Origin: Enoplolaimus lenunculus
Lineage: Eukaryota > Nematoda > Enoplea > Enoplida > Thoracostomopsidae
Direction of reading: 5' to 3'
Assembly: GCA_030248215.1 (NCBI GenBank)
Contig: JASANG010000539.1
Span: forward strand, 291,277 to 355,276
DNA length: 64,000 nucleotides
Position 1 is the first letter of the stretch. Each line of letters begins with the position of its first letter. Made by a program: the position numbers and the translations under genes. Below, one piece after another: positions 49,601-59,059 of this stretch. The notes below the pieces were generated by a model, which was given only the letters and a program-made list of their open reading frames with translations, was not told the origin of the DNA and searched no databases.

Positions 49601-52600
49601 AAAGGGCTCATACAACCTGACTCACTGGCTTTTACGTAGGCAAGTGGCATGGAACGCACTGTTTTATTTGACCTCTGCAGGTTATTCTTTGACATGTCAA
49701 AGTCCTATCGAGTGTTTCCAGAAATTTCAGGAAAATGTATGCAATTTTTTCCACAGTTGCAGGATGTAACCAGATATTCGTTTCCGTTTCCCGTAACAAT
49801 CGGTGTCCATTTGTGTTACGGAAATACGTGAATTTTTGTTATTTTTATGCTCAAAACTTTGTATAAATCACGTATATATACTGTACACACACTAAAGTAT
49901 TTCTGAATTTATTCAGAAAATATTTTCTGTTTCAAATCTGAAAAGTTTTTCTGATATTTAAGACAATTTTTCTGAAAATAACTGGAAAACGTTTATTTTC
50001 AGTCTTTATTTCAAAACTTTTTTGAAAACGTTTCTGTTATAACAGAAATACTTTTCAAGTGCACCTTGCTAATTATATTTCTTAAATGTAAGAAATATTT
50101 TTTCTTAAATATCAGAAACAATGTTTTGAGTGTAGTAACTCGGATAAGAGGGGCTGACTGATATTTATTTTGCCTCTCCAGGGGTACTCTCCATGTTATT
50201 CGGTTACGGACTGTTACTAATTTTTAACCCGCCCTTCGTTACTGGTATATATTCGGTGTTTTGCAACTATCCGTTGAATTAAACGTTTTTTGCATTGCAT
50301 CTTGAGCGTAATGCAAGGTTATACTCTGGAATGTTACTTTCAAAACTAAGTATGCTTTAAAGTTTTGAACTCAACTATATTTGGTGCAAGAGTCATTTTT
50401 ACGCACTACAATTTGGGATAATTGGCATTTATAGACTCTAATTGTAGTTTAGGGACTCTATCCGCTTGCTGCGGACTCTTATTAGGGACACGAACTCCTA
50501 TTGATTGGGACTCAAAATGGGGACCCCCGCCTAGTACCCACCTCTGATTCGGGTACTACAGTAAATGATTCGCAATTTTCCATTATAGATATGCTGCAAA
50601 TGTTCAATATGAAATAAAAATTACGAAATTTATGCAGTTTTATAAATTTCGGTACATCCGCTATTTTTCTTTAAAATTTGCGAAAGCCCAGCAAATAAAA
50701 TTACTTGCCTATTGTGTGGGCAGAAAAATAAAACATTTTTGCGACTTTTATGCTTCAGTATCAGTTTTCCATTTCCGTTTCCGTTATTTTAATCACTATC
50801 CGTTTTCGTTTACTTTTACTATCCGTTTACGTTCTGCCCACTTGTATACGCCACTGCAAAGACACATAGGGACATGAGGGAACGTTGAGAACTGAAATTA
50901 CCGTATAGGTGCGGCACGGCACGCCTACAAACCTTACAGCGTGTGAATTTTTTCACAACACCCGGCACTTAATTTCTAGTCGATTATCCGGTACAAGGTT
51001 TTCGTTCACATTATGAAATATAAATAGAAAAATACGACCTCAACAATAGCAACTCACCCTCAATTTCGTCATCTGTGATTCGCCAAGCCTGCAAAAATGC
51101 AAAAATCACGAGAACTTGTTGTTTCAGAGACGTATTCTGAATTGTATCACCTAAAGATCTGTGAGTTCGGTAATCAAACAAGCGAACTACTGCAGTTGCG
51201 TAGTTCAAAATTGCTAAACAAGTAGTGGTTGTTCAATATGAAAAATGTTTCAAAGATACTAAACTTAGAATTTTTTCATTAAATTTACAAACCACATGAT
51301 CTACTGGTTCATGAGTTTTAAAATCTATCATTTCCAACTAGTGATAGGTACTGCACAATTTTGAAAATATAGGGCCACTACTTCCAATTTGCCAATAATG
51401 TTCATCTTTTATATTATATATTTTTGGATTGCACCTAAAAGTTTGTTATACCGAACGGTGACTAAGTTGTTCAACCGGTAAATTGGCGAACTTTATGCGT
51501 ATTTAACCCTTTCTCACATGAATATTTTCTATTTCCCCTGAGACCTACTTTTATGCTAGGATTCGAACTCCAGTGACTGGAGCGGGAGGCGTATATCATC
51601 ACCAATCAGCTATAGGAGCTTGACGCTCGAGCCCGAGGGGGCTCTCACGTCTTGTGGTGATTTAGTACTATGTATACGTGTTGCAATTGTTAAACACGGT
51701 GCGATATATACTATTTAACGTAGATACACTGCACTGAGTTGCCTACAGGCAACTCAATGTGAGAAGGGGTTAAAAACATTAACAGTTTATTAACCAAGTT
51801 GTTAAACTTTTTCTATTATATAATACAAGCATAAGAAAAACTCACATTTTCGGCATAAACTTTTTGATAATGTCTCGCTTGAGAATCCAAGTACTCGCTG
51901 TGTTTGTATGCTTTTCGAATTTCACTAGTCCATTGGTTTTCCTGAGTATATTACAAATTAAATCATTACGGACCGCGCTACGCTTCTGTTGACGTCCGGC
52001 ACCGTCTATCACTTGGTGCCGTCTGTCACCGTCCGTTGTCCCTCCGTCTCTGTCCAGCGTTGTTCAACTCCGTACGTCGCCCGTGCGGCGCTGTCCGTCT
52101 CCGTCCGTCACTATACGGTTTATACGCGTGTAATTTGCATACGATAACGCACAGTGAGAGACGGTGCCGCAAAGATAACGCACGGGTTATGGACGGCGCC
52201 GTACGGATGACGAACGGCGCCGAACAGTGACGAACAGCGCCGCATGACAAGTATAGCGCCACCCTTAGGCAATAAATCTTTTGGTTGGACAGGAGCGACA
52301 GCAACAGCGTAGCCAGGATATGATCTCGGGAGCACCGAACAGTGACGAACAGCGCCGCTCCGCCTGACAAGTATAGCGCCACCCTTAGGCAATAAATCTT
52401 TTGGTTCGACAGGAGCGACAGCAACAACGTAGCCAGGATATGATCCCGGGAGGGAATAACAATACGTAAAAGAGATTAGATTTTGTTTTCAATATTGAGA
52501 TAATTAAAAATGAATGCGTAGAAATTGTAACCTGATCTTCGAGTACTGCTCGGAGCTGGCGCAAGATTGCTTCAGATTCTCGACGACCTTTTAACTTGCG

Positions 52601-53518
52601 ATCTAATGCAGCGAGCAGTGGAGAACGCTCGTGATCGTTGTTAGAACGAATGCGCTCCAACTCCGATTGATGAGTTGGTTGCAGCGATTCATCTTCGAGT
52701 CGCTGAAACTTTTACTCGCACTTTCAATTGTGTAAAACCTATCGCCAGCTTGCGTTTAATAATTACTTGGGGAATTCGGAAAAAAAGTGAAATGGCAAAC
52801 TCGAAGCTTTAACTCGTTTTTCGATCCTGGTTTGCATTACTTTTGTGCAAAGTTTGAGTTGTACAGCATTTGAGCCTGCCGATTGGTGTTACATAGCGCA
52901 GAAGCCAATTAATTCGAAATTTTTTAGTATTAATGTGAATGCTGGTGTTGAAAAATTTTGTTTGTCGCATAAGTTTTATAATTTTTTGTCAAATGTATTG
53001 TTTTACTTGAAGTTTGGCAATCTAATACCGTATATATAAATAAGAAACTTATACATAGTCGCCAATTTCTGAGTGGTTTTGAATTCATTTTAAAATATTG
53101 GAACCGCTGGTCAGGCAAAAATATGGGTTCTGTAATTTACAGAAAATAAGATAATTTTATGTCTAATAATTGGCTTGGTAGAATATTTTTTCTCATTTCG
53201 ATTCGTTGCTTTTATACCGCTACAAATATGTAGTAAAAGCTTATAAAATTCGTTTCAATTTGAAATTATTTACAGTTTGACAGAATGTGATATAGGGAAT
53301 AAAATATTGGGATGCTATAAACTTTATATACTGCAATTCTTGAAAACAAACAAAATTGTTAATTTGCAACTTCAAAAGGTTTGCATTGAAGTTGCATGTT
53401 TAGACTCTTTATTTGCATTCACAAAACTTACATGAATTCTAGCTTGAAGCTGTTCATTTTCGCGTTCTTTTGCAATTAGTTGACTTCGCAATTGTGTAAT
53501 TGTACCAAGATTCGACAT
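34617..53518 (-). CDS. Giant coiled-coil protein with N- and C-terminal EF-hand-like modules
   Basis: Exon chain on the minus strand: 53518-53432, 52702-52532, 51941-51846, 51088-51058, 49409-49269, 48664-48594, 48346-48309, 47615-47504, 46938 to about 39892, 38672-38562, 38133-37957, 36895-36800, 35839-35809, 35426-35283, 34663-34617. It predicts about 2,800 aa and phases agree throughout. Residues 1-118 are helical (start MSNLGTIVQLRSQLIAKERE). EF-hand-like region 1 lies at about 119-198 (WRITDDEIEDIHKNFRSYDR; SSGNGRVGWTSFLE). One 7-kb exon encodes continuous Glu/Lys/Gln/Leu-rich heptad coiled coil (about 250-2598). A last EF-hand-like module (VFDEFDTTNSGYVDAAKL) follows. Calcium-binding positions are partly replaced, so binding is doubtful. 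Such proteins act as cytoskeletal, centrosomal or ciliary-rootlet fibres; rootletin or ninein-like roles are possible but not shown. Uncertain points: the donor ending the big exon (39922, 39901 or 39892) and the last 47-nt exon; the protein could instead end at a stop (35257-35259) just past 35283. Confidence 0.82.
34738..34920. mobile_element. TTAA-flanked piggyBac-like MITE, internally deleted
   Basis: TTAACCCTTTCTCACAT at the left and ATGTGAGAAGGGGTTAA at the right are inverted repeats bounded by TTAA. TTAA target sites with CCC-starting ends are a piggyBac trait. Compared with 51503-51773 it lacks about 90 bp, including the tRNA-like part. It lies in the proposed last intron of the coiled-coil gene. 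Confidence 0.85.
35862..36136. mobile_element. CCCTATTCACACGTGCAAG-terminus MITE
   Basis: Left end GCCCTATTCACACGTGCAAG and TTTTTGCTTCG are mirrored by CGTAGCAAAAACTTGCACGT plus GGGAATAGGG at the right. Further ACTTGCAAG and GTTGCAAG motifs occur inside. About 275 bp, non-coding, within an intron of the minus-strand gene. No second copy was seen in the window. Confidence 0.82.
36591..36689. mobile_element. Minimal CTACACTGC-terminus MITE
   Basis: CTACACTGCTAAAAATGGTG and CACCATTTTTTGCAGTGTAG are near-perfect inverted repeats. The following GAGTCAAATT is mirrored as AGTCAATTTGACAC. At 99 bp it is almost a pure hairpin. It is related to 26712-26899 and lies in an intron of the coiled-coil gene. 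Confidence 0.85.
36920..37016. repeat. Two-copy 48-bp tandem repeat
   Basis: TGCGTCTAGTTCGTGTTCAG with AATCTTAAGGTCGC is repeated directly, with about 5 differences. It lies just upstream (in gene direction) of the acceptor for exon 36895-36800 of the coiled-coil gene. Confidence 0.82.
47912..48045 (+). repeat. Two tRNA-derived (SINE-head-like) fragments
   Basis: GGCCGCGTGGTGTGATGGGT plus AGCGCGCTTGACTCGCAAGA (from 47912) and GGCCGCGTGGTGTATGTGTA..CATGACTCGCGAGCGAGAGGTCTGAGGTTC (47978-48031) read like the 5' half and most of a tRNA: a D-arm/A-box (GTGGTGTGATGGGTAGCGC), an anticodon arm and a TGAGGTTC B-box start. Neither folds into an intact tRNA. They lie in an intron of the minus-strand gene and are probably SINE or tRNA-pseudogene remnants. 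Confidence 0.65.
48690..49115. repeat. GC-rich 41-bp minisatellite within an inverted-repeat element
   Basis: A 41-bp unit (GACGGAGCCGTACGGGTGAC followed by GGGCAGTAATGGACGGTGACT) is repeated about five times at 48861-49064, within a wider zone of GACGG/CGTACGGG motifs. Outer sequences TTGCGCTATACTTTTGTTGACG and GGCGCCGTCC at the left, GGACGGCGCCGATAGTGCAA at the right, suggest an enclosing inverted-repeat element. Its base composition is far more GC-rich than the surroundings. A cousin lies at 51968-52255. Confidence 0.8.
49764..50850. mobile_element. GTAACCAGATATTCG-type repeat split by a nested MITE
   Basis: Left part: GATGTAACCAGATATTCGTT, TCCGTTTCCCGTAAC, CGTGAATTTTTGTTATTTTTA. Right part (50575-50850): TTCCGTTATTTTAATCACTA and CCGTTTACTTTTACTATCCG in mirror orientation. 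The halves are separated by a complete TACTGTAGT MITE (50129-50563), so this element is older. Boundaries are approximate. Confidence 0.55.
50129..50563. mobile_element. TACTGTAGT MITE nested in an older repeat
   Basis: Begins GAGTGTAGTAACTCGGATAAG and ends GATTCGGGTACTACAGTA. The interior matches the family (TTCGGTTACGGACTGTTA, TTTAGGGACTCTATCCGCTT). It interrupts the repeat spanning about 49764-50850. Confidence 0.82.
51503..51773. mobile_element. TTAA-flanked piggyBac-like MITE, full copy
   Basis: Ends TTAACCCTTTCTCACATG and ATGTGAGAAGGGGTTAA form an inverted pair with TTAA at each boundary. The interior contains the antisense tRNA-like segment (51546-51618) and the core TGTATACGTGTTGCAATTG. 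The same core occurs in the copies at 34738-34920 and 24424-24567. It sits in the intron between coiled-coil exons 51941-51846 and 51088-51058. Confidence 0.88.
51546..51618 (-). pseudogene. tRNA-like segment inside the TTAA MITE
   Basis: Read on the minus strand: an A-box-like TATAGCTGATTGG, a central stretch, then a B-box GAGTTCGAATCC. Spacing fits a tRNA, but the acceptor-stem halves do not pair properly, so it is not a functional gene. It may be a captured tRNA or a fossil SINE forming part of the element; the left-deleted copy at 34738 lacks it. Confidence 0.65.
51968..52255. repeat. GC-rich CGTCCGTC repeat element
   Basis: Starts GCGCTACGCTTCTGTTGACG, contains many CCGTC/GACGG and GGCGCCG motifs switching strand in the middle, and ends ACAAGTATAGCGCC. 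Ends and composition match the minisatellite element at 48690-49115, so these are probably one family. Confidence 0.7.
52248..52447. repeat. Two-copy direct repeat abutting exon 2 of the coiled-coil gene
   Basis: A block starting TGACAAGTATAGCGCCACCC and ending GTAGCCAGGATATGATC occurs at about 52246-52327 and again at about 52366-52447, nearly identical and separated by a GAACAGTGACGAACAGCGCC stretch. The second copy ends about 85 bp from the splice donor of exon 52702-52532. Confidence 0.85.
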
Positions 53519-53820
53519 TTATAGCAAATATTACGCAGAAAGTTTATTTATCCTTCATCAGGGACGCCGATTTGTTCGACTAGTTCAAATCTAAGTAACG
53601 TTTATTAACTTAACCAAACTTCACAGTTTACTTTTATCGCATTAATAAAAGTGTCAAACTAGGAAAAATTATAGTTAAAAGTAAAGACCTATAAAAAACG
53701 AAATTTTTAGTGCTGCCTTGAAATAATTATAGTTTAATTGTCGCCATCCTTATATTGGCGATGGCGAAATTTTTAAAAAAAATAAACATGCCGTATTCAC
53801 AAGTGAAAATTTTAATGCAA

Positions 53821-54090
53821 AGGGCCATAAAATTGGTAAACTTTTGGTAGACAAAGCGGCCTATGTAAAGAACATTGGCAGAACAGTATTATAGGTCTAA
53901 GCCAAAGCATAAACCTACGCCTAAAGCCTAAGCCTAAGCCTATGCCTAAGCCTAAGCGTAAGAATGAGCAAAAGCATAAGCCTAAGCTTAAGCCTAAGCC
54001 TAAGCCAAGCAAAAAATTAGTCTAAAGCTTAAGCTTACTCTTTTCTAGTTCCACAGGAAAACGTTCAGCCCCTCATCGTTACATGGGCCG
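53821..54090. mobile_element. TTAGGC-core MITE, long inverted copy
   Basis: The core at about 53918-54010 is (GCCTAA)n with variants (CCTAAAGCCTAAGCCTAAGC, then more after a short interruption). The flanks AGGGCCATAAAATTGG, CGGCCTATGTAAAGAACATTGG and the end GTTACATGGGCCG belong to the same terminal sequences as the other family members. Confidence 0.82.
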
Positions 54091-54117
54091 ACAAAGCTAT
54101 GACAAGTTTCAAATAGT

Positions 54118-54548
54118 TACTGTAGTGACTCAAATAAAACGGAAGTCTTTTATTTATTTTGCCTTTCCAGAGGATACCCCAATCTTATTCTGTTACGAAC
54201 TGTTATTTATGTTTAACCCGCCATCCACCGCCCTTGGTTTACTGATATATCCGGTATTGCAACTATCCGTTGAGTTAAACGGTTTTGCCTTGTATCAAAA
54301 GTTTGAGCGATAACGCAAGGTTATACTTAGGAATGCATTTTCCAAAGTTAAGTGTGTTTAAAAGTTTCGAACTCTACTTTATTTGGTCCTCGAGTCATTA
54401 TGCACATTGATATTTATGGACTTTATAGTTAGGTTTAGAGACTCTATCCGCTTACGACCTCTTATTAGGGATACTTACGGACTTCTATTGATTGGGAGTG
54501 AAAATGGGTACACCCTCTTATTTACCCCTTATTCGGGTCACTACAGTA
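54118..54548. mobile_element. TACTGTAGT MITE, full-length copy
   Basis: Starts TACTGTAGTGACTCAAATAA and ends TTATTCGGGTCACTACAGTA: a good terminal inverted repeat. The interior matches the other members. It lies about 28 bp from the end of the TTAGGC element at 53821-54090. Confidence 0.88.
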
Positions 54549-55439
54549 GGTATCTTCCCATGTTGTAATAATAAACAAGCAACTTTGTTCCAATTGTATA
54601 ATAAGGTTATCCGAATATGATGTTTCGGCACATTATACCAGGGCGTGACCAGATATCCGTTTCCCTTTTGGTAAAAATCTGTGTCCGTTTCTGTTTGCGT
54701 TTTCACCCGGTCCCTATACAGTAGCTCAAATTTCATTTTGAAACTTATAATTCGAACAAACTGGTGCCCTTTATGATGCAGCATAGAGGTGAATGCAAGA
54801 ACAAAGAATAAGAATTCGTGTCAAAAATACAAGCCGATTTTCGCTTCATGAACAATACGGTGATATACACTGATTTTTACGAAGTAGCTTTTTGCTAGAC
54901 TGCGATTCTTTTCAGAGCTTCTCTATGCTTAACCGTTTTGGATGATGCTGTTTAAAACGTAAAAATCGCTCACAACAGCGTTTTTGGCACAATTCCTAAA
55001 ACCCTAGTCTATCAAAATATAGACAAGATGATCAAAAATATCCAATATTGCAAGTATATGTTCCCAAGTTGCGGTGTTTCAGCGGATAGGTGCACAGCAA
55101 ATGCTCGCTCCACCTTTCAGATAAAACGGCTATGCGCGACCGTCATTTATCTCACGTCATTTGGCCGTTTTTTGTCCAGAGAAGCGAGGCTCGATAGACA
55201 CCCACGCCAAACCTTGCGCGCATACAGCCACCACAACACACCAGTATCAGTCTGGCAGCGTAGCCAGCCGTCACCATAGGCGACTACAAAGATGTGTGCC
55301 CTAGCGACATGTGTATTGCGTTTCGTGTGCAAGCCACACCATGCTTGGCATCAGTGGCTATCGCGATTGTCCTCTTAGGCACAGAGCACGGATAGCGCAA
55401 GACGGGACGCGCATTGTGCTGCCTATGCAGTGGAGACTG

Positions 55440-55880
55440 GGAAGTGGGTAATGAGTTTTTACCCGACGAGCGCTTTATACACGCAAACAAAGATTTTTTA
55501 CCTGCGGGTATACCCGCGCAAATAAGATCAACCCACGACCCACCTTTTACCTGCGCCTTGAAGTCAAACATGTATTTTAAAAGATCGCTGGTGATTCGCG
55601 CTTTTATAAAATTTTGCGATATAGCTTCAATGAATTTTACAAATGAAATTTTACCAGGAGCAAGGAAATTTCAAACCCAGCTAAGCACGGAGTGCACTTG
55701 ACCAGAAATAAAACAGACAATAGCGTATGTTTTCCACCTTAAAATTTGAAAGTTTGCAGCTTGTAAAAACTTAATTTTTTACCCGCGTGATAAAAATCTT
55801 TACCCGCGGGCATACTCGCGCCTGAAATTCTTTACCCAACCCGCGTTTACCCGCGGGTAAGCACGGCTACCCGTGGTCAT
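55440..55880. repeat. ACCCGCGGGTAA-motif repeat element
   Basis: Palindromic motifs CCCGCGGGTAA, TACCTGCGGGTATACCCGCG and TTACCCGCGG recur at both sides (55455-55560 and 55780-55872) of an AT-richer centre. The layout suggests a MITE-like element with subterminal repeats; exact ends are unclear. Confidence 0.6.
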
Positions 55881-56377
55881 CCTCGAGTAATGTCCCACTC
55901 TGATCCGGTCACATCCCACACCTGAGAACTTATCGCTGCAGATAAACCGTAACGTTTATGTTGCAAAAATTAAGACATCAAATGCTTGGATGCACTAAAA
56001 ACAAAAGCTAAATTTGTTTAAAATATGCTTCTAAGTCGTCTTCGACAATTAATTACCGTGACAATGTATACACGCGTTGCGTCTTCAATTTTTCGTCAAA
56101 CATAAATTTTTTTTTAAAATATGGCAATCAGTCGCTATAGTTTACATTTTACAGTGCCTAGTTGGTTAAAATTTTAACCATCTGAATTAGAAATTTAACT
56201 ATTTTTACGGGAGTCTATTATTCAGAAGTATAGCGTATCCGTATATATAATTCAGTCTAAGCTTGAAAAGTGAACTAAACGTAGCCGCAGCAGATATTTG
56301 TAAAACCAAGACAGGTTTCAATTCACTTTAACAACAACGCTGCGTTGAGAAAAATGGAAAGTTGGGGGTGTAGGCAT

Positions 56378-58120
56378 GTTCCGGAAAACTGGAAAAGCGA
56401 AAAAGTTAAACGTGTAGCTTTACTCAATGTCTGATAGGAAATGAACAGTTTGATTGTTCTGGCTGGAAAATTGGGATGTGTGGTTCGGTTCGGAAAAAAG
56501 GGAAAGTGGATAAGTGGAAAATTCAAGTCTAGGTAATATGATTGTTTTGGTCGGTAGGGAAAGTTTGAGGTGTTGGCGAGATTCGGAAAAAGGGAACAGT
56601 GGAATATCGGAACGCTTGTTTTCAACACGTGGTTTGGTAAAGAAAATCTGAAACATAGGTTTTGTTTGAAAAACGGGACAAGTAAAAATTTAAAACGTAT
56701 AGATTTTCGTAGTGGATCATCCACGTTAAAATGGATCCGCCGGTGTAATAAATGTCCCGCTCACCCCATTTCGAACAGCATGAAATACACATCCTAACTG
56801 GAGGCAAAGTACAGTTTCATAGCTGTACTTAGATAGTGTTAATTGTTTAGACTCCGTCGGAAGGGATTCTGGATAAATACATGTTGTCTGTAGGATGTCA
56901 GGACATTACGTCCGTACAAGCGCACACTATTAAAAACACGCTGTGCACACATATTCACACGCATCATTCAACGCAAAAAATAGAGTCCCTTCCAAGGGAC
57001 TATGGACAATAACAGTTCCCGATAATGATTCCAGGACAAGTAAATGTTTATGATTAGAGCATATTCATTGTCTAAAGGTTCAGACAATGACATATTGACA
57101 TCTCAGACAGTGTATAAAGAGAGTGGGTAGGGACAACGCGGGCACCCAAAAGGGAGGGACATTTTTTAACAAACGTGCGTGCATTTTAACGGGGATGACC
57201 TATAGCAGGTAGGGCAAACCGGAAGCGTAGGTTTCGTTTGGAAACTGGTTGGAAAATTTAAACATCTAGATTTTCCTTTGGTTGGTAGGGAAAATATGAG
57301 CTATCAAAACGGGACAGGTTGGTGTCGGACAAAAGGAAAACGAGACAGCTGCATATTATCCCTGGTTATCGGGCAAACGGGAAAACGGGACAGCTGCAGA
57401 TTTTCGTTGGAAAATGGGACAGATTTGTTTCGGAAAAATGTGAGAACCGGATAGCTGTACATTTTCGCAGGGAAAACGGGACAGGTTTGTTGCGTATAAT
57501 TGGGAAAGCGGGACAGCTGCAATTTGAAAATTCCTGAACGACACAATATCTGGACCGTGTCTATTTGGGATGCGGGGAACCAACCAAATTTGGGGGGACG
57601 GCCGCCCATTGCCCTCCGTCTGGACGCCCTTGAAACAATATACTTTCTTTTGAAAACGGAAAGATGTCGGAGCTTTAAGTTTCCGCTGAAAAACGGAAAA
57701 CGGGACAATATTTTTGCACAGATTTTATCCGGAGGCTCCCGCCCCCTACACCCCAGTATTTGGAAGGGTACTAAGCACGGAAACTTTTCTATTGTGGGAT
57801 AAACTAGAAAAGTGCCTGAATTCTTTGTTTCAAATTTTCCACTTATCCCATTTTCCAAATGAAACTTATGCTTCAGATTTTCCTGCCACTCTTGGAAAAA
57901 TCATAGGCGTTTAAATTTTCCACTTTTCTTGTTTTCAAAATGAAATCTACCTTCAGACTTTTCCTACCTAACCACGGAAAACCTGTACGTTTTAAGTTTT
58001 CCACTTTTCTCGTTTTCTGAACAAACTTTTTACAGCACGGATTTTCTCACCGAACCAGGGAAAATCCAGGCCCAGGCTTACGAATTTTTCGCTTTTCCAG
58101 CAGTTCAAGCCAAATGCTAG
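56378..58120. repeat. 1.7-kb foldback region of GGGACAG/GGAAAAC minisatellite
   Basis: The left half (56378-56720 and 57220-57530) is a purine-rich + strand with GGAAAACGGGACAGCTGCAG-type units of roughly 50 bp. The right part (57815-58120) holds the same material in inverse orientation (TTTCCACTTTTCTCGTTTTC). Outer ends mirror each other: CCGGAAAACTGGAAAAGCGA at 56379 against TTTTTCGCTTTTCCAG at 58086. It looks like a long inverted-repeat element filled with a minisatellite. No credible protein. Confidence 0.65.
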
Positions 58121-58712
58121 TGATTTTTCATACCAAACCAGCGGAGTTTCTAGCCGTCATACAGGAGTGGCTGCGCTACACTCCTGGTCATAAAAGTTTT
58201 TACCTTGAAAAACAGAAAGTCCCTGTGCTATACATGGGAAAAAATATTGAACAAGCCAATCGACAGGAACTTCGAAATTTTGCACCTTTGTATTTGCATT
58301 GGATTGCCCCTACGTTTGAACGCTTGCTTGAAATCATATTGCTAGCACCCATATCCTCAATTTTCAGAAACATCGTTAAAACTCATCACCATTTGGTGTA
58401 GGTACTGTAACTTACGAACTTGTGGATAAATGAGGTCTTAAATGAGCATTTTGTTCGCGCTCCACTTGTTTTTAATATTGCGCTACTATTTAAATAAGTT
58501 TTTTTGCAGGGTTTAAGGAGTTCATCAATTAAACTTTTTCACTTTTAAAAAATAGATGCTGTACACATTTAATTATATTGCCAAAAAATACGGTTTATAC
58601 ATATTTTTACAGACAAGTATCCTTCTAATTATGTAGCTAGTAATAATTGACTTGCATTTTACACTTAGATTGTTAAATACTGTAGAACGAGAAAGAGGAG
58701 GGGTTGCGCAGT

Positions 58713-58806
58713 GCAGGGGTGAGCTGTCTCGCTCTCGGTCTTGTGAAGTCTCGGGATTTGGCTGGTCTCGGTCTCGCGTTTTTCACCGAGACCGTCTATT
58801 CCTGGT
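58713..58806. mobile_element. Short GAGACCGAGACC-family MITE
   Basis: Starts CAGGGGTGAGCTGTCTCGCT and ends CACCGAGACCGTCTATTCCTG, with GGTCTCGGTCTCG inside. It is a 94-bp relative of 4119-4454 and is followed immediately by another CAGGG element. Confidence 0.65.
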
Positions 58807-58807
58807 G

Positions 58808-59044
58808 CAGGGTGCAAAGCGGAATTGGATCATACTGGAATAGGAATCGGAAAAGCAAATTTATACCGGAATTGTAATCGGAATCGCAACTAGAAATTTT
58901 GTGAATGTACGCGTAATTAGTTTTGACAAGTAGATTGAAATTAATGTTTCAAATTTCCGATTCCGATTGATTGTGCAATCGGAATCCGAATTGGAATCAG
59001 AGAATCGGAATTGTAATTGGAATTGGAATTCCGGTTGTACCCTG
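58808..59044. mobile_element. Diverged CAGGGTGCAA hAT-like MITE
   Basis: Left CAGGGTGCAAAGCGGAATTG and right GGAATTCCGGTTGTACCCTG are inverted. The interior is a decayed run of GGAATCGGAAT units, paralleling the CCGG repeats of 15086-15469. The two share the terminal sequence. Confidence 0.7.
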
Positions 59045-59059
59045 GGGATGTGCTATTCA

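Noticed and set aside
51546..51618. Functional tRNA gene on the minus strand
   Set aside because: The B box is good, but the acceptor-stem halves do not pair and the segment lies within a repeated element, so it is treated as a tRNA-like fossil.
52026..52427. Minus-strand open frames over the GC-rich repeat and the duplicated block
   Set aside because: They follow repeat boundaries and read straight through two copies of a direct repeat. No protein family signal.
34617..53518. Naming the coiled-coil gene rootletin, ninein or myosin-like
   Set aside because: Coiled-coil similarity is not specific. I see no rootletin N-terminal signature or motor domain, and the EF-hand placement does not clearly match ninein. 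Left unnamed.
56323..57858. 133-aa and 184-aa minus-strand frames rich in Phe/Pro/Ser
   Set aside because: They are translations of the GGGACAG/GGAAAAC minisatellite; the SRFP-type repeat follows the DNA repeat.
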